Source of the DNA: Candidatus Pelagibacterales bacterium
Lineage (GTDB): Bacteria > Pseudomonadota > Alphaproteobacteria > TMED109
DNA: 33,928 nucleotides
Assembly (NCBI GenBank): GCA_002684605.1
Contig: NYVM01000039.1
Location: 4,416-38,343, forward strand
Direction of reading: 5' to 3'
Under the pieces are notes generated by a model, which was not told the DNA's origin, did not search any database, and saw only the letters and a list, made by a program, of their open reading frames with translations. Below, piece after piece: positions 1 through 7,795 of the stretch; position 1 is the stretch's first letter; each line of letters begins with the position of its first letter. The translations under genes and the position numbers were made by a program.

Positions 1-371
1 TCTTGATGCCAATCAACTAAATCTCCAGCTGAAGGAGACTTTAAGTTGATTTTACCATTATGCAACCTAAAGTTTGTGCCTAATAATGATTTAACTTTTT
101 GTATAACACTGGGATAATACAATAGATCTTTAAATGTATTGTCAAAACTATGAGGCTGCTTAATTCTTCTAACACTTATTTTGCTCCTAGAATGATTATC
201 AGCTAAATCATATTGATCATTAGAATTGTCTATCAAAGATGCTTTTTCTACAATTTTAGTTGTAGCTAATTTTACTTTATTTAAAAAATCTTTATCTATT
301 ACGTTATCTATTATGACAAAACCATCTTCATTATATTTTTTTATTTGTTTTGCAGATAATTTATAACTCAT
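1..371 (-). CDS. Phytanoyl-CoA dioxygenase (PhyH) family protein, C-terminal part cut off
   Basis: The gene runs off the left edge; only the first 123 codons are visible. The N-terminus has the usual PhyH opening: a short helix, then a D-G-F-V-I-I-D strand near residues 16-22. The visible part ends at W121-H122-Q123 plus two bases of a GA- codon, which fits the W-H-Q-D motif that supplies the first His and the Asp of the Fe(II) HxD...H triad. PhyH proteins are Fe(II)/2-oxoglutarate oxygenases that hydroxylate very varied small molecules, so no substrate can be given. The start is set by TAGGAG six bases before an ATG. It lies 14 bp downstream of the sugar epimerase gene on the same strand, so the two are probably cotranscribed and a role in modifying a glycan or lipid precursor is possible. 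Family firm, role unknown. Confidence 0.8.
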   Translation of the reverse strand, partial: MSYKLSAKQIKKYNEDGFVIIDNVIDKDFLNKVKLATTKIVEKASLIDNSNDQYDLADNHSRSKISVRRIKQPHSFDNTFKDLLYYPSVIQKVKSLLGTNFRLHNGKINLKSPSAGDLVDWHQ

Positions 372-385
372 TCTAAACTCCTAAG

Positions 386-1339
386 TTAATCTTCTTTTTT
401 TTCTATCATATACTTTAATTCATCCATTATATTAGTTTTAGGGTCCCAATCAGTTTCTTTTTTAATTTTTGTATTATCAACTATAAGTGAATTAGAAATT
501 TTTTCTACAAGTATAGATTTGCCTATAGGCCATAATAAAATTTTAAAAAATAATGAATAAAATTTTATTATAAATAGTTTTTTATTCATAATCTTAGCTA
601 TATTTTTATATAAATCTTCAACACTTATAGGAATATCGTCTGCAACTAAATACGTTTTATTTTTGATGTTCTCATTATGCATAATAATTATTAGTGCATT
701 AACTAAATTTCTTAATGAAATTAAAGACCTTTTATTTTTAGTATTAATTATTGGTAAAGGAATATTTCTGTCGATATAAGACATTAATTTTTTTAAGTTT
801 CCTTTTACTCCTGTTCCATAAACTAATGGTGGCCTTAATATTACAAAACCAACATCAGCATTTATACAGTGACTTTTTAATATATTTTCAGCCTCTAGCT
901 TAGAAAGTCCATAATTATCTTGAGGCTTTTCAACACTTTTTTCTGAATAAAATATATGATTAGATTTGAAGCCTTCACCATTAACTTTAATTGAAGAAAG
1001 CATAATTATTTTTTTTACACTTAATCTATTTGATAAATTTATTATACTTTGTAAACCTAACACATTTACATCATAATATTCTTTGTAGTTATTTGAAACA
1101 GAATGCGTTTTGGCCGCTAAATGATAAATTATATCTATATTTACATCTGCATCAAAATCAATATTACTAGAAATATCTTCAATTAAGATATTAGTATAAA
1201 AAACTGAGTTAAAATGTCTTATCGGAGTTCTTACTAAACCAAACACATGATGGCCATGTTCTATTAGCTTCATTATTAAAGACTTACCAATAAAACCATA
1301 AGCGCCAGAAACAATAATATTATGTTTTTTATTATTCAA
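386..1339 (-). CDS. NAD-dependent epimerase/dehydratase (extended SDR), sugar-nucleotide type
   Basis: A 317-residue extended short-chain dehydrogenase/reductase. The Rossmann glycine motif is G12-A-Y-G15-F-I-G18, the H-L-A-A-K strand lies near 73-77, a Ser-Ser pair lies at 115-116, and the catalytic pair is Y143-x3-K147. The family interconverts or reduces UDP- or dTDP-sugars during O-antigen or exopolysaccharide synthesis; whether this one is a 4-epimerase or a 4-reductase cannot be told. The start is TTG: no Met occurs before residue 23, which is already past the cofactor motif, and a GGAT lies about nine bases upstream of the TTG. It is divergent from a GT2 gene 75 bp away and followed by the PhyH gene. 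Lys, Asn and Ile content is high, as in the rest of the window. Confidence 0.85.
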   Translation of the reverse strand: MNNKKHNIIVSGAYGFIGKSLIMKLIEHGHHVFGLVRTPIRHFNSVFYTNILIEDISSNIDFDADVNIDIIYHLAAKTHSVSNNYKEYYDVNVLGLQSIINLSNRLSVKKIIMLSSIKVNGEGFKSNHIFYSEKSVEKPQDNYGLSKLEAENILKSHCINADVGFVILRPPLVYGTGVKGNLKKLMSYIDRNIPLPIINTKNKRSLISLRNLVNALIIIMHNENIKNKTYLVADDIPISVEDLYKNIAKIMNKKLFIIKFYSLFFKILLWPIGKSILVEKISNSLIVDNTKIKKETDWDPKTNIMDELKYMIEKKED

Positions 1340-1414
1340 AATTATATATCCATATTATATATGCTATTATATATTTTTTATACATACCATAATTAAATAT
1401 ACATCTGGATTAAA
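1340..1414. promoter_or_regulatory. Divergent promoter region between epimerase and GT2 genes
   Basis: A 75-bp spacer, almost pure A+T, with several alternating TATATA runs. It must hold the start signals of both the leftward epimerase-PhyH pair and the rightward glycosyltransferase gene. No convincing -35 box or operator stands out, so only its position supports the call. Confidence 0.35.
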
Positions 1415-2206
1415 ATGAACTCTATTAATAAAGTAAAAATTTCGGCTCTTATAGTTGCAAGAAATGAAGAAGATAACATCAAAGAATGCTTAGAAAGCCT
1501 TGATACAGTTGATGAAATTATTATTTTTTTAGATAGAACTAGTGATAACACAAAAAATATAGCAAAAAAATTCGATTGCACAATAATTGAAGGTACCTGG
1601 TTATCCGAAGGAAATAGAAGAAATGAAGGAATATCAAAATGTTCTAATACGTGGATTCTAGAAATTGATGCTGATGAAAGAGCTAATAAGAAACTAATAG
1701 AAGAAGCTAGAAATAAAATTAATCTCTTGAAAGACCAGTCAAAAGGTTATTTTTTAATCCCTTTTGATAATTATATAGGTAAAAAAAGAGTAAGATATGG
1801 ATGGGGAGCTTCTTGGGGTGTATCATCTAAGCCTTGCCTATTTAGTAAAAACTCTAAAATATGGGGAAACGAGACTATTCATCCTTCACTAAAACTATCC
1901 CATAAACATGGATTTTTAGAGAATAGAATTGAGCATTACGTAGATAAAAATATATCAGATATGATCCTGCGTTTAGATAGATATACTTCTGCTAAAGCAA
2001 GTGATATTAGAAAATCATCAAAAAATATACCTCCTTTATGGATAACTATTAGAAGGTCTCTAACAAGGTTTTACAAATGTTATATTACCAGAAAAGGTTA
2101 TAAAGAAAAAGGTTGGGGTTTTTTAAATGCTACTTTTGCTGCGTTATTTGTTTTAATTAGTTATTTAAAAGCTTCCTTAGAGGAGAAAGATCAACCTAAG
2201 TATTAA
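1415..2206 (+). CDS. Family 2 glycosyltransferase (WaaE/KdtX-like)
   Basis: A 263-residue GT-A glycosyltransferase. The nucleotide-binding strand with the N-E-E motif is at residues 9-19, R-R-N-E-G-I at 68-73, and the metal-binding D85-A-D87 sits in the I-L-E-I-D-A-D-E-R motif. A hydrophobic helix near 240-255 suggests membrane association. The overall plan matches the WaaE/KdtX-type beta-glycosyltransferases that decorate the lipopolysaccharide inner core; acceptor and donor cannot be read from sequence. Its stop codon overlaps that of the converging GT-B gene by four bases. With the epimerase and the GT-B enzyme it forms a small glycan cluster. Family assignment is strong, the LPS role is inference. 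Confidence 0.85.
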   Translation: MNSINKVKISALIVARNEEDNIKECLESLDTVDEIIIFLDRTSDNTKNIAKKFDCTIIEGTWLSEGNRRNEGISKCSNTWILEIDADERANKKLIEEARNKINLLKDQSKGYFLIPFDNYIGKKRVRYGWGASWGVSSKPCLFSKNSKIWGNETIHPSLKLSHKHGFLENRIEHYVDKNISDMILRLDRYTSAKASDIRKSSKNIPPLWITIRRSLTRFYKCYITRKGYKEKGWGFLNATFAALFVLISYLKASLEEKDQPKY

Positions 2207-3222
2207 TTGATTAAGCTTGTATATTTTTTTGCAATTTTTTCCCATTGATAATCTCTCTGAAACTTTAAAGAATTATCTCTATAGGTCATCCAAACTTTAT
2301 CTTCTTTTAAAATAGATATAGCACCATTAGTAAACTCTTCGTCATCACTAGCTACTATACCAGTTATTTTATCTTTAACTCTTTCACCTAATGATCCTAT
2401 AGGTTTAACTACACATGGAACTCCTAAAGCTTGCGCTTCTGCTACGGATAAGCAAAAAGTTTCTCCGGGATCTCCTTTATAAAGCATTGCTCTATAATTT
2501 AGCAATTTATCAAAAAGTTGTTTTTTTGGAATAGGTTCAAATAATTCGATACTAGAATCATTCAAAGCTCTCACTGAGCTTAATATGTTTTTAATTTTTT
2601 CTTTATTTCTTCCACCATAAGTTTTATAGCCAGCAAAAATATGTAACTTAGCCTTTGGAATAGCAATTTTTATTTTTTTAATCCAAATATCAACAAGCCA
2701 TAACAACCCTCTCTCAGGATTAGATGTAAAAATTACTAAAGGTTCAGGAGTTTTTTTTAATAAACTATCATTCAAGAATACATCTTCTGATAACCCTAAT
2801 GGAATTATTACTGATCTAGATTTTAGCCATAATGGTACTGAATTAAAATGATATTTACCAGAACATACTACTTTTATATTTTTAAAAATTAATCTTCTAA
2901 AATTTCTAAACTTATTTAAATAACTTGCTGGATTATGTATCCATAAAATTGTTCTTTGTGCTTTAGGTGCATTATCTAGCAAAATAGGTGCTCTATTAAT
3001 TATATATAGATCGCATTCACTAACGATGCTATTAAGAGGCTTCCAAGTCACTCCATTATATTCTTCTGATACTAATTTTTTAGTTAATGCTATAACTTTA
3101 TGACCATTTTTAACGAAAGCTTCCGCCAATAAAACAAAGGCTGATTCTGTTCCTCCTAAAGGCTCTTCTCTATAAGTTCTTCCATTAAAACTTGCATCTT
3201 GGTCTATCATTACTATTAACAA
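2203..3222 (-). CDS. GT-B fold glycosyltransferase (GT4/GT1-like)
   Basis: A 339-residue GT-B enzyme. The N-terminal half has the P-L-G-G-T-E-S acceptor-side glycine loop (21-27). The C-terminal half has the nucleotide-sugar E-x7-E motif, E254 to E262, inside G-E-T-F-C-L-S-V-A-E. These retaining enzymes transfer a sugar from an NDP-sugar to a glycan or lipid. The reading frame opens with TTG; an ATG follows four codons later (3210). I prefer the TTG because the first beta-strand of the fold already begins at residue 2. The DUF442 gene ends 12 bp upstream on the same strand, so they probably share a transcript. The specific sugar is unknown. Confidence 0.8.
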   Translation of the reverse strand: MLIVMIDQDASFNGRTYREEPLGGTESAFVLLAEAFVKNGHKVIALTKKLVSEEYNGVTWKPLNSIVSECDLYIINRAPILLDNAPKAQRTILWIHNPASYLNKFRNFRRLIFKNIKVVCSGKYHFNSVPLWLKSRSVIIPLGLSEDVFLNDSLLKKTPEPLVIFTSNPERGLLWLVDIWIKKIKIAIPKAKLHIFAGYKTYGGRNKEKIKNILSSVRALNDSSIELFEPIPKKQLFDKLLNYRAMLYKGDPGETFCLSVAEAQALGVPCVVKPIGSLGERVKDKITGIVASDDEEFTNGAISILKEDKVWMTYRDNSLKFQRDYQWEKIAKKYTSLIN

Positions 3223-3234
3223 ATTAAAACAACC

Positions 3235-3696
3235 CTATTCTAATGTTTTAAAATGTTCCACCATATTTGGTAAAACACTAGAATCATAACCTATATTATT
3301 AATTTTATTCATTACTTCATTTATATCTTTATCTAAATATAAAACAGATGCAATTCCCCAAATAGTCGATGATCTTGCACCAGATCTACAAAAATAGAGT
3401 GCTTTTTGCTCATTATTTTTTATTAAATTACTAAAATTAATAATTTTTTCTTTATCTAAAGTATTTGCAGCAAAAGGAATATTTATAAATTTTATTCCTA
3501 AAGATTCTGCTTTTTTCATGAGATCTTTTGAGCTTTCTTGACCTTCTTCTTCATAATCAGGCCTATTATTTATAATTAAAGTAATTCCTAAATTACTAAT
3601 ATCTTCCATCATATCTATAGTAATTTGTCCTGATACATATTGCTTGGCATTAATATTTCTTAATGTTTGGTCTTTTACTGTATAAAAATCTGACAT
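3235..3696 (-). CDS. TIGR01244-like (DUF442/Blh) sulfurtransferase-phosphatase domain protein
   Basis: A 153-residue single-domain protein of the DUF442/TIGR01244 type, a dual-specificity-phosphatase-like fold related to the N-terminal domain of beta-lactamase hydrolase-like (Blh) proteins. It shows the N-x-R-P-D-x-E-E motif (44-50) and the loop C103-R-S-G-A-R108. That loop is the six-residue C-x4-R rhodanese length, not the C-x5-R of phosphatases. Blh proteins are linked to sulfide and persulfide metabolism, often together with a metallo-beta-lactamase persulfide dioxygenase, but no such partner lies here. AAGGAT precedes the ATG. It is the first gene of a probable two-gene unit with the GT-B glycosyltransferase, which gives no functional hint. 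Confidence 0.75.
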   Translation of the reverse strand: MSDFYTVKDQTLRNINAKQYVSGQITIDMMEDISNLGITLIINNRPDYEEEGQESSKDLMKKAESLGIKFINIPFAANTLDKEKIINFSNLIKNNEQKALYFCRSGARSSTIWGIASVLYLDKDINEVMNKINNIGYDSSVLPNMVEHFKTLE

Positions 3697-3869
3697 AATT
3701 CTATCCTTAAAAGTTTTTATTAAGATATGCTTTAATTGTTAGAAATAATATTATTTTTTTTTTATAGCTAGAAAAACTTCTATTATAAAAAAATATGTTG
3801 CTTTAAATGAATTAAGAATTAACAATTAAGTCTATTAATTTTAAATAAATTTAAATGAGGGGGGATTAA

Positions 3870-4943
3870 ATGAAAAAAAATTTAATAACTATTTTAACAT
3901 TATTAATCAGCACTATTTTTCTTTGCTCTTGTGATAACTCATCGCAAAATGATGAAGAAGGAGCAAAAACTAATAAAGTGATAAAATGGAAAATGGCAAG
4001 TACCTTTCCAGGAAATTTGTCTATACTTGGCGAAGGAGCTATAAATTTTACGCAAAGAGTTGATCTAATCTCTAATGGAAATATAAAAATTAAATTTTTT
4101 GAACCAGGTGCTTTAGTACCTCCATTAGAAATATTTGATGCCGTATCTTCTGGTGCAGTTGATGCAGGTTGGTCTACAGCTGGTTATTGGGCAGGAAAAA
4201 TTCCTGCAGTACAATTTTTTACAGCTATACCTTTTGGTCCTAATGCAAGTGAATTTCTTGCATGGTATCATGAAGGTGGAGGAAAAGAATTATGGGAAGA
4301 AATATATTCAGAACATAATTTGAGACCTGTACAATGTGGAATAATTTCTCCAGAGGCATCTGGATGGTTTAGAAATGAAATTACTAGTGTTGATGATTTG
4401 AAAGGCCTTAAAATGCGCTTTTTTGGTTTAGGAGCAAAAGTTTTAGATAAAATTGGTGTTTCTACACAATTATTAGCTGGAGGTGATATTTATCCTGCAT
4501 TAGAACTTGGAACTATAGATGCTACAGAATTTGCTATGCCTTCTATAGATTTAGAATTAGGTTTTTACCAAGTGGCTAAGCACTATTATTTTCCAGGTTG
4601 GCATCAGCCAGCATCTGCTCTAGAATTACTTATAAATCTAGATAAATGGAATGCATTATCTGATAGTCAAAAAGCTCAAATTGAAACTACATGTACAGAA
4701 AGCGTTGTAAAACTTTTAACTATGGCAGAGTCCAGACAACCTAAAGCTCTAGAGGAGTTAAAATCTAAAGGCGTAAACCTTCATAGATGGCCAGATGAAA
4801 TATTAAAGACATTTGAAAATGCTTGGTATGAAGTTGTTGAAGAAGAAGCTGCAAAAAATGAAGACTTTGCAAGAGTTTGGGATTCTTTAAGCGAGTTCAG
4901 AAAAAGCTATAAAACCTGGAAAAATCTTGGGTTTGTAGATTAA
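3870..4943 (+). CDS. TRAP transporter substrate-binding lipoprotein, TakP (2-oxoacid)-like
   Basis: A 357-residue DctP-family periplasmic receptor. A lipoprotein signal ends in the lipobox L18-C-S-C21, followed by a hydrophilic tether. The TRAP signature Arg is R183 (K-M-R-F-F-G-L-G), and E220 in D-A-T-E-F lies 37 residues later, the spacing I recall for the ligand Arg and Na+-site Glu of TakP. A 2-oxoacid or other monocarboxylate is therefore the likely ligand (inference). A very strong Shine-Dalgarno, GAGGGGGGA at 3857-3865, suggests high expression, as expected for a binding protein. No DctQ or DctM membrane gene is nearby, so the permease must be encoded elsewhere. A close relative lies at 5478-6548 on the other strand. 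A hairpin follows the gene. Confidence 0.9.
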   Translation: MKKNLITILTLLISTIFLCSCDNSSQNDEEGAKTNKVIKWKMASTFPGNLSILGEGAINFTQRVDLISNGNIKIKFFEPGALVPPLEIFDAVSSGAVDAGWSTAGYWAGKIPAVQFFTAIPFGPNASEFLAWYHEGGGKELWEEIYSEHNLRPVQCGIISPEASGWFRNEITSVDDLKGLKMRFFGLGAKVLDKIGVSTQLLAGGDIYPALELGTIDATEFAMPSIDLELGFYQVAKHYYFPGWHQPASALELLINLDKWNALSDSQKAQIETTCTESVVKLLTMAESRQPKALEELKSKGVNLHRWPDEILKTFENAWYEVVEEEAAKNEDFARVWDSLSEFRKSYKTWKNLGFVD

Positions 4944-4954
4944 TCAAAAATTTG

Positions 4955-4986
4955 TAATGCCATATTTCTTATTTAATATGGCATTA
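4955..4986 (+). terminator. Probable rho-independent terminator after the first TRAP receptor gene
   Basis: A perfect 11-bp inverted repeat (4955-4965 with 4976-4986, TAATGCCATAT and its complement) encloses a 10-base loop, 11 bp after the TRAP receptor stop. The following DNA is T-rich but not a clean T run, so termination may be partial and the thioesterase gene downstream may receive some read-through. Confidence 0.6.
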
Positions 4987-5033
4987 TAATTTCTTTAAGT
5001 TAAATATATTAAAATATTCAAAGAAAGATTCCT

Positions 5034-5474
5034 ATGAAGGATTTAGGCAATATAGATACAATTAAAAAATTAAGAAAAATTTTTTTAGGATACCCTCAAT
5101 CAACGCTTGGGATAGATAAAGTCTTATATATCAATACAGAAAAAGGTATTGCATCAGCAAGGTATAACGCAACTCAAAATATGTGTCATTCTGGTGGAAT
5201 TGTCCAAGGAGGATTCATTACTGGCTGGATAGATGCCATAATGGCCCTTGCCTGTATGGCAAAATGTGGATCAGATGTATTAGTTTTAACATTAGAAATT
5301 AAAGTTAGTTTTTTAAGTTCCGCAACTGTAGGAAATAATATTTCCACAGCAACAGTAATAAAGAATACTAAATCAATAGCATTTATAGAAGGAAAATTAG
5401 AAAATGCAGATGGAAAATTAATAGCCACTGGAACGTGTACAGCTATGTTAAAACCAAATTTTTATGAGAATTAG
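5034..5474 (+). CDS. PaaI-family hotdog thioesterase
   Basis: A 146-residue hotdog-fold protein. The PaaI-type segment N49-M-C-H52-S-G-G-I-V-Q-G-G-F-I-T-G-W-I-D67 holds the conserved His and the Asp on the central hotdog helix, followed by the T-L-E-I-K-V-S-F strand typical of this group. PaaI-like enzymes hydrolyse acyl-CoA thioesters, often aryl- or hydroxyacyl-CoA; the substrate here cannot be inferred. The gene stands 90 bp after a TRAP receptor gene, separated by a hairpin, and its stop lies 3 bp from the stop of the second, opposing TRAP receptor. The flanking transporters may indicate a carboxylic acid that is activated to a CoA ester, but this is only contextual. Confidence 0.8.
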   Translation: MKDLGNIDTIKKLRKIFLGYPQSTLGIDKVLYINTEKGIASARYNATQNMCHSGGIVQGGFITGWIDAIMALACMAKCGSDVLVLTLEIKVSFLSSATVGNNISTATVIKNTKSIAFIEGKLENADGKLIATGTCTAMLKPNFYEN

Positions 5475-5477
5475 ATA

Positions 5478-6548
5478 TTAATTTACATATCCTAGGTCAT
5501 GCCAAATTGAATAATTTTCTCTAAAAGTTTTAAGTGAAGACCATACTCTCTTAAATTCTGAGTTTTTTGAAGCTTCCTCTTCAACTACTATAAGCCAATT
5601 TTTTTTAAATAAGCTCATCATTTCTGGAGACCATTGATGAATTTTAACTCCTAATTCCTTAAGTTTATTAATAGCTTCAACCTGGACTGCCTCACTTTTT
5701 GCTAAACTATCAAGAAACATTTCTCCGCAAGTAACTTCTATTTGAGTTTTTTGTGATAAAGATAATGAATTCCATAAATCTAAATTTATCATAAGGTCTC
5801 CTAAACTTGCAGGTTGATGCCACCCAGGAAAATAATAGTTATTTGCTATTTCATGAAAGCCTAATTCTAAATCCATAGCTGGCATTCCATATTCAGTAGC
5901 ATCTATAGTACCTAATTCTAGTGCAGGATATATGTCACCCCCAGCAAGTAGTTGAGTTGAAACTCCTAATTTTTCCATCACTTTAGCTCCAAGTCCCAAA
6001 AATCTCATCCTTAATCCTTTTAAATCTGCCACACTTTTAATTTCTTCTCTAAACCAGCCAGATCCCTCGGGAGAGATTGCCATACAGTGGATTGAATGGA
6101 TATTATACTTATGGTATATTTCTTGAAAAATTAAATTACCGCCTCCATATCTTAGCCATGCTATATATTCACTTGGATTTGGACCAAAAGGATAAGTTGT
6201 AAAAAATTGTAAAGCTGGAACTTTTCCAGCCCAAAAAGCAGGTGAAGCCCAACCTGCATCTACACTTCCGCTAGATACGGCATCAAAAATTTCCATAGCA
6301 GGAACTAAGGCTCCTGGTTCAAAATATTTAATATTAATTGCACCTCCTGAAATATCATTAATTTTTTTTGTTAGCTTAATACCAGTTTCTCCTAAAATAA
6401 TAAGGCTGGATGGAAAAGCTGCTGCCATTTTTATACTTATATTTTTAGATTCTTTATTAATATTTTTTGAATTTTTATCATCAGCTTTATTACAAGAAAG
6501 TAATAAAAGACTAAGAGATAACATTACCAATAATTTAATTAATTTCAT
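5478..6548 (-). CDS. TRAP transporter substrate-binding lipoprotein, paralogue of the 3870 gene
   Basis: A second DctP-family receptor, 356 residues from the chosen start. The open frame extends to a GTG two codons upstream (6554), but GGAGAG at 6554-6559 is ideally spaced for the ATG at 6548. The lipoprotein signal ends L-L-S-C19. By eye more than half of its residues match the receptor at 3870-4943, with unbroken identity through the ligand Arg (M-R-F) and the D-A-T-E region. The pocket differs locally: F-A-M-P-S-I-D in the first protein is Y-G-M-P-A-M-D here. Opposite orientation and similar sequence point to an old inverted duplication, or paralogues with different ligands. No DctQM genes are present in the window. 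Confidence 0.9.
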   Translation of the reverse strand: MKLIKLLVMLSLSLLLLSCNKADDKNSKNINKESKNISIKMAAAFPSSLIILGETGIKLTKKINDISGGAINIKYFEPGALVPAMEIFDAVSSGSVDAGWASPAFWAGKVPALQFFTTYPFGPNPSEYIAWLRYGGGNLIFQEIYHKYNIHSIHCMAISPEGSGWFREEIKSVADLKGLRMRFLGLGAKVMEKLGVSTQLLAGGDIYPALELGTIDATEYGMPAMDLELGFHEIANNYYFPGWHQPASLGDLMINLDLWNSLSLSQKTQIEVTCGEMFLDSLAKSEAVQVEAINKLKELGVKIHQWSPEMMSLFKKNWLIVVEEEASKNSEFKRVWSSLKTFRENYSIWHDLGYVN

Positions 6549-6663
6549 ATACACTCTCCAAGCTTCTTATACTCTAAACTTATTTATAAAAAATTATCAA
6601 ATACTTTTAAATTTTGTTATATTAATATTTTTAATTTTAATCCCATAGAAACATTGGAAAAAC

Positions 6664-7791
6664 ATGATTAATAAAAATATTAAAATACATACCCCTTCTC
6701 TTATTGTTGATAGGAAATGTCTTATAAAAAACATCCAAACAATGTCAAAATTTGCATCTAAAAATGGTATTAATATCAGACCTCATGCTAAATCTCATAA
6801 GATGTCTAGCATAGCAAAACTACAATTGGAGAATGGTGCAATAGGAATATGTGTTGCAACACTCTATGAAGCAGAAGTAATGGTAAAAAATAAAATTAAA
6901 GGTGTTCTTTTAACTACTCCTATAACAAATAAACATGATAAAGAGCGCCTAAAACATATTATTGAATCATCTAAAAGCTTTATGATGATTATTGATAATA
7001 TAATTTCAATTAAATACCTTGAAAGTATTTCTAAAAATTTAAAAAATAATATTAATCTATTAATAGACTGCGATATTATGAAAATAGGAAGTAATAAAAT
7101 TTCAAGAACAGGTGTAGGAAATATTAAAGAAATAATAAATATTGCATACCAAATTAATAAAAATAATAATCTTAATTATATGGGAATAACAGCCTATGCA
7201 GGTGATATACAACATATTAATAATTATCAAAAAAGAAAAATTGAAACAACTTTTAGGCATGATTATTTAAATAAAATTATTAATAGTTTAAATAAAAAAA
7301 ACTTATCTCCAAAAATTATTTCTGGTGGAGGCACAGGTTCACACGAAATAGATGCTAAAAGTAAACTTTATACTGAACTACAGCCTGGAAGTTACATATA
7401 TAGTGATGCTGAATATGATAAAGTATCTATTTATGAATCAAAATTTAATCCATATAAGCCAGGTTTATTTATAGCTACTTCTATTATTAGTATTATAAAT
7501 AAAAAAAGTTTTATCGTAGACGCAGGTTTAAAAGCCTTATCTAAAGATTCACATCTACTTCCAGTTCCATCTGGAAAATTTCTAATAGGTTCTAAATATA
7601 ATTTTATGGGAGATGAGCATGGAAAAATAACTTTACCTAATAATTGTAAAATAATACCTGTATTAGGAGAAACTGTTTTTATCCAACCTGCACATTGTGA
7701 TCCTACAGTTAACTTATATAACAACTGTAAAGTTATAAAAAATAATAAAGTAGAAGAGATATGGAAAATAGATGCTAGAGGTTATTTATAA
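6664..7791 (+). CDS. D-threonine aldolase / D-3-hydroxyaspartate aldolase-like PLP enzyme
   Basis: A 375-residue fold-type III PLP enzyme of the DSD1/D-threonine aldolase family: an alanine-racemase-like N-terminal barrel and a C-terminal beta domain. The R39-P-H-A-K43-S-H-K motif carries the probable PLP lysine K43. The metal site near the C-terminus reads H344-C-D346, an HxD pattern like D-threonine and D-3-hydroxyaspartate aldolases rather than the HxC of eukaryotic D-serine dehydratase. These enzymes split beta-hydroxy-D-amino acids to glycine plus an aldehyde or glyoxylate. None of the other beta-hydroxyaspartate-cycle genes is adjacent, so the substrate is open. TGGAAA precedes the ATG. 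The 3' end lies 4 bp from the converging TPR gene. Confidence 0.8.
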   Translation: MINKNIKIHTPSLIVDRKCLIKNIQTMSKFASKNGINIRPHAKSHKMSSIAKLQLENGAIGICVATLYEAEVMVKNKIKGVLLTTPITNKHDKERLKHIIESSKSFMMIIDNIISIKYLESISKNLKNNINLLIDCDIMKIGSNKISRTGVGNIKEIINIAYQINKNNNLNYMGITAYAGDIQHINNYQKRKIETTFRHDYLNKIINSLNKKNLSPKIISGGGTGSHEIDAKSKLYTELQPGSYIYSDAEYDKVSIYESKFNPYKPGLFIATSIISIINKKSFIVDAGLKALSKDSHLLPVPSGKFLIGSKYNFMGDEHGKITLPNNCKIIPVLGETVFIQPAHCDPTVNLYNNCKVIKNNKVEEIWKIDARGYL

Positions 7792-7795
7792 ACTA

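Noticed and set aside
3870..6554. A recent inverted duplication or mobile-element event around the TRAP receptors.
   Set aside because: The two genes differ throughout at nucleotide level, and no terminal repeats, target-site duplications or transposase remnants are visible, so any duplication is old.
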